This document shows positions 56,849 through 64,000 of a stretch of DNA of 64,000 bases, piece by piece. A program made the position numbers and the translations under genes. The notes below the pieces were generated by a model. It was not told where the DNA came from. It did no database searches and saw nothing but the letters and a program-made list of their open reading frames with translations. How positions within the stretch are numbered: the stretch's first letter is position 1; each line of letters opens with the position of its first letter. The DNA lies in assembly GCA_031400405.1 (NCBI GenBank), contig JANNPW010000090.1, positions 10,511-74,510 on the forward strand. The letters run 5' to 3'. Source of the stretch: Mariniblastus sp031400405. Lineage in GTDB: Bacteria; Planctomycetota; Planctomycetia; Pirellulales; Pirellulaceae.

Positions 56849-58789
56849 ATGAAGCGTACTAAATTTCAACGACAACATCGGTATCTCAACACAGCGCAGC
56901 AACGAAAATCGACGACGGGCGAGTTGGCCTACGAAGTCATGGAGGCCCGCTGTCTGATGTGTGCCAGCCCAGCCCCGCCGAATGCGGTTGATCTAGTTGG
57001 GCCAGTGGCCAGTGGATTTACGAATATCGCGAACACGGGACATGCACCTGCCAGAATTGTGAATGGAACAGTAACTTCGCAATATCAATCCGTTGGAATG
57101 ATCGGCGACAGTTCCGGTTTCTTTTGCAGTGGAACTTTGATCGGTTCGCGATACGTGCTTACAGCTGCCCACTGTGCCGTGGGAGTGGCCGCAACCGCGG
57201 GTCGATTCCAGGTTGGCTCACAGATCTACTCGACCAGCCGGGTGTTTGTCCATCCAGGCTATAACTCGAACCAGATTGGCAGCGACAATGCGAATGACAT
57301 TGCGATTTACAAACTCGATCGAGATGTCGTGGGCATAACTCCATCGGCGATTTACCGCAGCGTTCCAGCAGTTGGTCAGTTGTTAACCTTGGTCGGGTTT
57401 GGTGGTGGGGGTTCGGGCAACTCGGGTCACGACGGTTCGTTTGGTACGAAACGCGTTGGCACGACGCCGATTGACGGCGTCACTGCGAAACTGATCCATT
57501 GGAATTTCGACAATAACTCCGAGAGCAACACGGCTCCCGGTGACTCGGGCGGGCCGGCCTTCGTCACTGTCAACGGCGCCTTACACGTCGCTGGCGTAAC
57601 GTCCGGTGGGGACCAGGACAATGCAGGAATTGGTGACCATTCGTTCGACACACGCGTGGACGCGTACGCCTCCTGGATCGATTCGATTGTCCGTGCCGTT
57701 TCGACATCGCCGATTGTCAGTATCGTTGCCTCCGATGCCATTGCGGCGGAAACGATTACTGGCCAAGTCGCAAACACGGCAAGGTTTACCATCTCACGCA
57801 CCGGACCACTCACTGCGCCATTGAGTGTTACGTTGTCGACGGGCGGAACTGCAACCAAGGGAGTGGACTACAATGTGCTTCCTGCCACCGTTACGATTCC
57901 CGCCGGTTCGGCTTCCGCATCGATCGTTCTAACGCCGAAAGATGATTTATTGTCAGAAGCAACCGAAACGGTCGTCGTTGCTCTGGTGGCTGCGTCAGGT
58001 TACCAATTGAATTCAACAAAAAGCAGCACGACACTGTCGATTTTGGACAACGATGTGCAGCTCTGGAACAACAACTTTGCCAACCGATTCAACCTGTTCG
58101 GCGCATTGGTAACAGCCAATGGAACCAGTGTGGGAGCGACCAGCGAAATCGGTGAACCCAATGTGTTGAACCTGAGTGGTGGCAAGAGTGTTTGGTGGAA
58201 TTGGACGGCGCCGGTTTCCGGCACGGTTTCCATGTCAACTGCGGGCAGTAATTTCGATACCACTTTGGGCGTCTATACCGGGTCTGTCGTCAATGGATTA
58301 ACTCTGGTCCGCGCAAACGATGATCAAAACATTAACGCCGGAATTTATACCAGTCGTGTTTCCTTTAACGCCGTCGCTGGCAATCAATACCGCATTTTGG
58401 TTGACGGGTACAGCGGTGACGCCGGCACAATCAAATTGACCGTTGATCAGCCGACAGGTCGTGGTGCCAAATCTTTGGATCGCAACTTGGTCGGAACCGT
58501 GGTTGGGTCCAACGGAGAACGTGGGAATAGAATTCACAGTCGCCCAACCGAACGAGCGCCTGATTGGAATTCCGATAGTCGCTCGACAGCCCGTGTCGCC
58601 TCGCTGTCACGATGGAATGCTCTCGCCTCATATCACGAAAACGGATTCGGATCGCAGCACCGCCGTCGGGAATTGAATCGCGCGAGCAATTCGGCGGTTG
58701 CGTCCAGCGGCACTAACAATCTCGATTCCGTTTTCGCCAGATTGTCCGCTGAGGAATTGGCGTTCGGGTGGGTCAACGATCTGGTTTGA
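56849..58789 (+). CDS. Secreted trypsin-like serine protease with Calx-beta and PPC-like domains
   Basis: About 646 residues. Planctomycete-type N-terminus with 'EARCLM', like the LExR-xLL export motifs, near residue 32-37. Trypsin domain at about 60-280 with the triad His (LTAAHC), Asp (NDIAIYKL) and Ser (APGDSGGP). Calx-beta-like domain at about 287-402 (VSIVASDAIAAETITGQVANTARF) and a beta-rich PPC-like domain at about 404-535 (WWNWTAPVSGTVSMSTAG). The last 100 residues look unlike the rest; an alternative reading frame over 58443-58676 has a more protein-like stretch. The ending LDSVFARLSAEE is typical. ATG at 56849, GGAG upstream. Secretion and cleavage of extracellular proteins is inferred. 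Confidence 0.83.
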   Translation: MKRTKFQRQHRYLNTAQQRKSTTGELAYEVMEARCLMCASPAPPNAVDLVGPVASGFTNIANTGHAPARIVNGTVTSQYQSVGMIGDSSGFFCSGTLIGSRYVLTAAHCAVGVAATAGRFQVGSQIYSTSRVFVHPGYNSNQIGSDNANDIAIYKLDRDVVGITPSAIYRSVPAVGQLLTLVGFGGGGSGNSGHDGSFGTKRVGTTPIDGVTAKLIHWNFDNNSESNTAPGDSGGPAFVTVNGALHVAGVTSGGDQDNAGIGDHSFDTRVDAYASWIDSIVRAVSTSPIVSIVASDAIAAETITGQVANTARFTISRTGPLTAPLSVTLSTGGTATKGVDYNVLPATVTIPAGSASASIVLTPKDDLLSEATETVVVALVAASGYQLNSTKSSTTLSILDNDVQLWNNNFANRFNLFGALVTANGTSVGATSEIGEPNVLNLSGGKSVWWNWTAPVSGTVSMSTAGSNFDTTLGVYTGSVVNGLTLVRANDDQNINAGIYTSRVSFNAVAGNQYRILVDGYSGDAGTIKLTVDQPTGRGAKSLDRNLVGTVVGSNGERGNRIHSRPTERAPDWNSDSRSTARVASLSRWNALASYHENGFGSQHRRRELNRASNSAVASSGTNNLDSVFARLSAEELAFGWVNDLV

Positions 58790-58903
58790 CGACGCGGCTC
58801 GAGTTACAATCAGGGCTCGAATAGTGGTTGGGCGAAAAGTGCAAATTTTCCGTCCAACCGCGTTTGTTGTCCGGTATTTTTGTAATGACGAGCTGAAGAT
58901 CCC

Positions 58904-59524
58904 TTGAGCGACGATCAATTGCAATCCGAATTGGCTACGCGATTGTCATTGTTGTTTCGCGTTCGAGATATCTCAGATGATGGGTCTTGGCGGGAGTTTG
59001 TGCAATGCTATGCGCCGCGCGTCTTTGACTGGTGCCGTAAATTTGGCTTGCAGGACGCCGATGCTGCTGATGCAACTCAAATGGTTTTGCTGAAATTGGT
59101 CGATTGCTTGCAACGCTTTGAATACGATCCAGAGCAAGGCCGATTTCGCAGTTGGCTGAAAACGGTTACACGCAACGTGGCCGCTGATGTCGGCCGTCAA
59201 TGGCGAGAACGAGGACTGGGGGTTGAGGTGATGGAAATCGCCGGAGCCGTCGACGGTCATCCTTCACCCGATGAAGAATTGTACGAAGCGATCGAAGCGG
59301 CGTTTCGTGAGGAGATGTTACGAGCGGCCGAAGAGCGAGTTCGATTGCGTGTTCAGCCGGCTACTTGGCAGGCCTATTGGCTTTGTTGCCGCGAGCAATT
59401 CACTGCCCCGGCCGCAGCGGCGCGACTGGGGATCGCCGTGACGGACGTTTATGTCGCCAAATCTCGAGTTCTCAAGCAGTTGCGAGCGGAACTTGGTCGG
59501 TTGAATTCAACTGAACCGGATTAG
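58904..59524 (+). CDS. ECF-type RNA polymerase sigma factor
   Basis: 206 residues. Region 2 (AADATQMVLLKLVDCLQRFEYDPEQGRFRSWLKTVTRNVAADVGRQW, in parts) and region 4 (AARLGIAVTDVYVAKSRVLKQLRAELGRL) are clear; region 3 is missing, as usual for ECF sigma factors. Start is TTG at 58904. Only 10 bp separate its stop from the Ser/Thr kinase start, so they are co-transcribed and should work together. The likely mode is that the kinase's anti-sigma part holds the sigma factor. Confidence 0.93.
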   Translation: MSDDQLQSELATRLSLLFRVRDISDDGSWREFVQCYAPRVFDWCRKFGLQDADAADATQMVLLKLVDCLQRFEYDPEQGRFRSWLKTVTRNVAADVGRQWRERGLGVEVMEIAGAVDGHPSPDEELYEAIEAAFREEMLRAAEERVRLRVQPATWQAYWLCCREQFTAPAAAARLGIAVTDVYVAKSRVLKQLRAELGRLNSTEPD

Positions 59525-59534
59525 CATTTAGAAC

Positions 59535-62264
59535 ATGAATACCAAGGAACCAATTTTGAATCGGAGTTGCCCTTCGACCGATCGCTTGCAATTGCTACTC
59601 GACGAAACGCAATTTGTGTCGAATCGTGCGGTGATCTACGAGCACATCAATCAATGTTCACGATGTCAAAGCGTCTTGGAGGAACTGACTGCGGCCGCTT
59701 GGATTGAACCGGCTCACGACCACGCTGCGGCCACCTCGACGTCGGCCGCGACGTCGACGGTGGCGCTACATGAGTTGATGGAACGGATGATTCGAAAATC
59801 TTCCGATGACTCCCCACCAGGATCCACAGAAGAGACGCTGCAATTTCCTGGACCGGCTGATGCCTCGGCACCGCTGGGCCGGTTGCGGGAGTACCGCATT
59901 TTGAATCGGATCGCGGCCGGCTCACAAGGAATACTTTTTCGCGCGTTTGACGAGTCACTTCAACGCCAGGTTGCCATCAAAGTTTTGCGTCCAGGTTTTC
60001 CGCAATCCGCGACACAGCAATCGCGTTTCGAACGAGAAGCCAGGTTGGCCGCGGCACTCAATGACGAACGAATTGTGCGGGTCTATCAAATTGGTCACGA
60101 ACCGGAATTTCCTCCCTTTATCGTAATGGAGTTTGTCGCAGGCCTGTCGTTGCGGCAACAGTTGGAACAGCGCCGTCCCCGATTCGAAGAAACTGCCCGC
60201 TGGGTACGGGACGCGGCCTTGGGATTGGCGACAGCTCATCAGGCGGGGTTGGTTCATCGCGACATTAAACCGTCAAACCTGTTACTGGACTCCGCGACCG
60301 GGCTGACACGACTGACGGATTTTGGCCTGGCGATCGAACAAACGGACGCCAATCGGTTGACCCAGGATGGTGTTCTGGCCGGCACTCCGGCTTACATGAG
60401 TCCCGAACAACTTTCCTGTCCAGACGAGGTCGATTTCCGTTCCGACATCTACAGTTTGGGTGTTGTGATGTACGAATTGTTGGCCGGAGAAGTGCCGTTT
60501 CGCGGGACGTTGCGCATGACGTTGTTGCAAGTGGCGCATGATGAACCCCGTTCACCGCGGCGTCTCAACGATCAGATTCCACGTGACCTGGAAACGCTGT
60601 GCCTGAAAGCGATGGCACGAGATCGTCATGCCCGGTTCGGATCCGTTGCCGAATTGGCCAGTGAACTGGCCCGGTGGCAACAGGGGATTCCAATTTTGTC
60701 CCGCCCAACGGGCAGATTCGAACGGGCTTGGCGGTGGTGTTGGCGCCGACCAGCGCTCGCCACATTGTCAGGACTGGTCTTGGGATTGTTAGTGACCTTG
60801 ATCGCGGTCATGAGTTATTCGACGTGGCGACTTTCGCAATCAGCTCAAGTCGCAAAACGGCATGCGGCGGCCGCCGCCAGTCAGCGGGATGCGGCGATGG
60901 AAACATTGAGTCAGCTCGTGTTTGAACTTCAGGAACAATTTGAACAGGACGTAGTCGATTTAGACGACCTGCAAAAAAATTCGTTACAGATCGGTCTCGA
61001 TGGGCTGACGCGATTGAACCGACTTGCCGATCAAGAGCAGTTGCCGGGCAGGCTTACCGCCGAAGCGTTTCGGCGGATGGGCGATGTGCTCATGCGCGTC
61101 GAGCAAATCGAACAATCGCGCGAGTGCTTGATTCGTGCCGAAGACAGTTTTCGCATGTTGCAAGATCAGTCCGGGGAGCGAGCTGCCGCATTGAGCGGGT
61201 TGATCGAAACACTTTGGTCCAGACACGATTTGGAGCTGGCTGCTGAAGAATCAAGTTCGCTATTAAAATGGCTGGAGTCGGCGACCGCGGCCGCGCGCGC
61301 TTTTTTCGCGGAATTCCCCTCAGACAATTCCCGCTTGTTGTTGGGAAAAGCGTTGTTTCACGAAGCGCAATCGCATATCGATGAGAATGAAGTGGAACAA
61401 CCGAATGCAGCGTTCGTGAGCAAACTAAACGAAGTTCAGGAGTTGCTCGAACCGAAATTGGATGTCGACTCACCACTCCAGTTCGACTTTTGTTCGTTGT
61501 GGTTGGAGACCAATGGGCTGTTGGCCCAATATCATGCTGATCTGGGTGAGATTCGCCAGGCCCAGGAACAGCTAGCGCAGGCACTGAACCGAGTCGAGAA
61601 TTGGAACTTCGAATTTTCGTTTTCCAATCCAATTTTGAAACTGGAGTTGATACTTCGTTTTCGTCTACGAGAACTGCTGTTGGCCAAAGATGACGACGCT
61701 GACGCAGAAGTTCAACTGCGAATCGTTAAGCAGCGATTGGATCGACTCGAAACAACCGTAACGTCAAACTCAAGTGAGTTCGTAAATGTCTTGGAAGGCT
61801 TGCAGGAACTGACAGCCTATTTGGATGAAGAAAACGACTACGAAGGCGTCTTGTTTTTTGTCACCAAACGGCTGGACTTTATCGAGGCGCGACTGATCAA
61901 GATTCCAGCCGACGAAGTGGCTTTGCTAGCCCGCGCTTATGGTTGGAAGGAACTGGCCGATGCTTCAAGTTGGCTTGATGCACCGGTCACCAAAGTTCGT
62001 CAAGCCTATGGCAAATCGATTGAACAGTACCGTGAACTCTCATTGCGGGCATCGTTTGACGAAGAACACTGGTTTGACTACTGTAACGTCTTGTTATCCG
62101 CTGCGGAGTATGAGCACGAAATCGAAGCGAATGGTTTGGACGATTTGTTGACTGAATTGAAGAGTGTTCGCCAAGAACTGTTGAATCGATTTCCGACCTT
62201 CTCACCGCAATGGCTGGCGCAAATTGAATCGCGGCTCGCAGACCTGACGACCGAGGATCAATGA
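59535..62264 (+). CDS. Ser/Thr kinase with N-terminal anti-sigma zinc finger and C-terminal extension
   Basis: 909 residues. Zinc-binding anti-sigma motif H37-x3-C41-x2-C44 (EHINQCSRC) at the N-terminus. Protein kinase domain about 120-390: Lys149 in VAIKV, HRDIKPSN 241-248, DFG 262-264, GTPAYMSPEQ. Membrane helix near 410-428 (LATLSGLVLGLLVTLIAVMSY). The C-terminal 480 residues are helical, with TPR-like repeats, probably outside the membrane. Follows the ECF sigma gene by 10 bp. By analogy with known ECF/STK pairs in planctomycetes the kinase likely regulates the sigma factor. Stop at 62264; the amidohydrolase starts 148 bp on. Confidence 0.93.
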   Translation: MNTKEPILNRSCPSTDRLQLLLDETQFVSNRAVIYEHINQCSRCQSVLEELTAAAWIEPAHDHAAATSTSAATSTVALHELMERMIRKSSDDSPPGSTEETLQFPGPADASAPLGRLREYRILNRIAAGSQGILFRAFDESLQRQVAIKVLRPGFPQSATQQSRFEREARLAAALNDERIVRVYQIGHEPEFPPFIVMEFVAGLSLRQQLEQRRPRFEETARWVRDAALGLATAHQAGLVHRDIKPSNLLLDSATGLTRLTDFGLAIEQTDANRLTQDGVLAGTPAYMSPEQLSCPDEVDFRSDIYSLGVVMYELLAGEVPFRGTLRMTLLQVAHDEPRSPRRLNDQIPRDLETLCLKAMARDRHARFGSVAELASELARWQQGIPILSRPTGRFERAWRWCWRRPALATLSGLVLGLLVTLIAVMSYSTWRLSQSAQVAKRHAAAAASQRDAAMETLSQLVFELQEQFEQDVVDLDDLQKNSLQIGLDGLTRLNRLADQEQLPGRLTAEAFRRMGDVLMRVEQIEQSRECLIRAEDSFRMLQDQSGERAAALSGLIETLWSRHDLELAAEESSSLLKWLESATAAARAFFAEFPSDNSRLLLGKALFHEAQSHIDENEVEQPNAAFVSKLNEVQELLEPKLDVDSPLQFDFCSLWLETNGLLAQYHADLGEIRQAQEQLAQALNRVENWNFEFSFSNPILKLELILRFRLRELLLAKDDDADAEVQLRIVKQRLDRLETTVTSNSSEFVNVLEGLQELTAYLDEENDYEGVLFFVTKRLDFIEARLIKIPADEVALLARAYGWKELADASSWLDAPVTKVRQAYGKSIEQYRELSLRASFDEEHWFDYCNVLLSAAEYEHEIEANGLDDLLTELKSVRQELLNRFPTFSPQWLAQIESRLADLTTEDQ

Positions 62265-62411
62265 AACGGAGGCCATCTTGGAATTCCCGAAACTGTGGAA
62301 TTTCCCAGGTTGGCGACCCGAATAATCGCGATTGCGTGAATTAGCTGTGATTGTCACGATCGCTGCCGCGACAACTGCTTGGTCCCCTATGGAAAATTTG
62401 GAGTCCCATCG

Positions 62412-63851
62412 ATGCGCTGGAAATTTGTTTGCGGATTGTTGCTTACTTTCCTGGTGTCCAACGGCCATGCGCAGGATTTGCCAGTTTTGGCGATCGAACA
62501 TGTGAACGTGATTGACGTGATTTCCGGAGACGTATTGACCGATCGAACCGTACTCGTTCGCGACGCCAAAATTGCATCCATCGTCGATGCGGCGAACTCC
62601 CAAGTTCCCGACAACGCCGTGCGAATTGCCGCCACCGGAAAATTTCTGATTCCCGGAATGTGGGACATGCACATCCATTGGTATGACCGCAACAGCATGC
62701 AGTTGTTCCCCATCAACGGAGTGACTGGCGCTCGTGTGATGTCGGGAATGCCCCTGCATCATATGTGGCGCAAACAATTCGAAGCGGGCGAATTTCTCGG
62801 ACCGCATTTGATGATCTCGAGCCCGATTATTGACGGTCCCTCGCCGATTTGGCCTGGCTCTTTCGTTGCGGCTGACGATGCCGATGGCAAGCGGGTCGTC
62901 GCGCGAGCTGTGGAAATGAAAGCAGATTTTCTCAAAGTTTATTCATTGTTACCGCGGCCAGCCTACTTTGCCATCGCGGCGGAGTCCAAATTGGCCGGCA
63001 TTCCATTCGCTGGTCACGTGCCATTGACGGTGTCCATGGCGGAAGCCTCGAAAGCTGGGCAAGTTTCGATGGAGCATCTGTACGAAATTCTGATTGCCTG
63101 CTCGTCGAAAGAAGACGAGTTGAGAAGTTTGCGGGCACAGGTGCTCGCCAAGACCGGAACGACGCGCGCAATTTATGACGACAAAGAGTTGATGGTCACT
63201 ATCCAACAACGAGCACTGGCGACCTACGATGAAAACAAGGCCCGAGAACTGTTTGCCTTGCTGGCTGAAAATAAAACCTGGCAGTGTCCGACGTTGACCG
63301 TCTTGCGCAATCTGGCGTATCTGGAGACAACCGAAGTTCAACAGAATCCGAATTTGAAATACTTCACGCCGGCGCTGCAAGCCATGCTTGCTCCGCCCAA
63401 GGACAAGAACGGACGGACCGCAGCCGAGTTCGCCAAGAGTCAAAAAATGTTCGAAATGAATCTCGGTTTCCTACGCGCGATGCAGACAGCGGGTGTCCCG
63501 ATTCTGGCCGGGACGGATTGCCTAAATCCATTCTGCCTTCCCGGCTTCAGTCTCCACGAAGAGCTGCAACTGCTGGTCCGTGCTGGCCTCAAACCGATGG
63601 ATGTTTTACGCACTGCGACGATCAATCCTGCTAAATTTCAAAACAAGGAGAGCGAGTTTGGATCGGTCACAGTAGGCAAGCAGGCGGACCTGGTGATTCT
63701 CGACGCCAATCCCCTGGATGACATTTCAAATACCCAAAAAATTCATGCCGTAATCTTGCGCGGAACGCTGCTTGATCGGCAGTCACTTGACGCCAAGCTC
63801 GATAGTCTTGTCTTGATCAATCCAAGAAGTAATCTGTGGCATAGGCAGTAA
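62412..63851 (+). CDS. Secreted amidohydrolase-superfamily enzyme
   Basis: About 479 residues. Signal peptide (FVCGLLLTFLVSNGHAQ) then an amidohydrolase fold: the early IPGMWDMHIHW (metal-binding HxH), GHVPLT, EHLYE and a late GTDCLNPF with the catalytic Asp. Resembles imidazolonepropionase/dipeptidase-like secreted hydrolases. The residue that would be carboxylated Lys is not obvious to me. Start at ATG 62412 (GGAG about 9 bp upstream); a longer frame to 62379 is possible. The substrate is unknown. Confidence 0.88.
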   Translation: MRWKFVCGLLLTFLVSNGHAQDLPVLAIEHVNVIDVISGDVLTDRTVLVRDAKIASIVDAANSQVPDNAVRIAATGKFLIPGMWDMHIHWYDRNSMQLFPINGVTGARVMSGMPLHHMWRKQFEAGEFLGPHLMISSPIIDGPSPIWPGSFVAADDADGKRVVARAVEMKADFLKVYSLLPRPAYFAIAAESKLAGIPFAGHVPLTVSMAEASKAGQVSMEHLYEILIACSSKEDELRSLRAQVLAKTGTTRAIYDDKELMVTIQQRALATYDENKARELFALLAENKTWQCPTLTVLRNLAYLETTEVQQNPNLKYFTPALQAMLAPPKDKNGRTAAEFAKSQKMFEMNLGFLRAMQTAGVPILAGTDCLNPFCLPGFSLHEELQLLVRAGLKPMDVLRTATINPAKFQNKESEFGSVTVGKQADLVILDANPLDDISNTQKIHAVILRGTLLDRQSLDAKLDSLVLINPRSNLWHRQ

Positions 63852-63904
63852 ATGGACAAAAAAAGGACACTTCTCGCTGAACGCCATCACTCAGGTTGTT
63901 AATC

Positions 63905-63938
63905 CCGCAGGCTTGCCCTGCGGATACTTCGGTTTTTT
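63905..63938 (+). terminator. Probable terminator after the amidohydrolase gene
   Basis: CCGCAGG (63905-63911) pairs with CCTGCGG (63917-63923) over a 5-nt loop. A T6 tract comes only 9 nt later, which is unusually far, so function is less certain. Confidence 0.45.
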
Positions 63939-63973
63939 ACTACACAACGAGTCCACGCCATCCTCGCTTTGCC

Positions 63974-64000
63974 GCCGGATTTGCCGGAGGCAAATCCGGC
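63974..64000. repeat. Perfect 12-bp inverted repeat at the window edge
   Basis: GCCGGATTTGCC (63974-63985) and GGCAAATCCGGC (63989-64000) around GGA. May be the end of a longer mobile or intergenic repeat that continues beyond the window. Confidence 0.8.

Overview
This 64 kb window looks like chromosomal DNA from a planctomycete (Planctomycetota, probably of the Pirellulales type). The evidence is family content rather than a marker gene, because no rRNA or tRNA gene was seen. It includes very large secreted proteins of unknown function, a YidC with a PDZ-like insert, an ECF sigma factor paired with a Ser/Thr kinase carrying an anti-sigma zinc finger, an exported protease with an N-terminal 'EARCLM' motif of the planctomycete export type, and frequent GTG/TTG starts. 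By eye, base composition is near half G+C and even throughout. No transposase, integrase, phage gene or CRISPR array was seen, so this is a core region with scattered lineage-specific genes.

Layout. 0-2.4 kb (minus): Wza-like polysaccharide export lipoprotein and a planctomycete lipoprotein. 2.7-10.2 kb (minus): lipoprotein, hflX, SDR oxidoreductase, lysS, and a LolC/LolD-like ABC exporter whose two genes overlap. 10.4-12.9 kb (plus): a large unknown protein and a YggS-family PLP protein. 13-20.7 kb (minus): PPP-family phosphatase, mfd, parvulin-type prolyl isomerase and citrate synthase. 20.8-22.2 kb (plus): a possibly structured leader RNA, an 84-residue protein and a TatD-like hydrolase. 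22.2-29.5 kb (minus): TPR protein, yidC-mnmE, and two tandem paralogous metallophosphoesterases. 29.7-32.1 kb (plus): tsaB, an AlgH-family protein and a His-rich lipoprotein closed by a strong terminator. 32.2-36.4 kb (minus): a 967-residue secreted protein, a small unknown protein and a YihX-like HAD phosphatase. 36.5-44.1 kb (plus): a membrane-anchored unknown, a MoxR-like AAA/VWA pair, and a secreted alpha/beta-hydrolase-like protein lacking its serine nucleophile. 44.1-46.5 kb (minus): a second large secreted unknown. 47-48.5 kb: purB. 48.6-54.8 kb (minus): Fur-family regulator, clpB, dnaK and an FHA protein. 54.9-63.9 kb (plus): a YhcC-type radical SAM protein, an A-type Fe-S carrier, a secreted trypsin-like protease with Calx-beta and PPC-like domains, the ECF sigma/kinase pair and a secreted amidohydrolase.

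Functional themes. Housekeeping functions are translation and tRNA modification (lysS, mnmE, tsaB), repair (mfd), proteostasis (clpB, dnaK), envelope biogenesis (yidC, Lol-like transporter, parvulin isomerase), central metabolism (gltA, purB) and Fe-S/metal homeostasis (A-type carrier, Fur). The more distinctive parts are the sigma/kinase module, the PDZ-containing YidC, the AAA/VWA pair, the candidate structured RNA and several small tandem duplications at gene ends.
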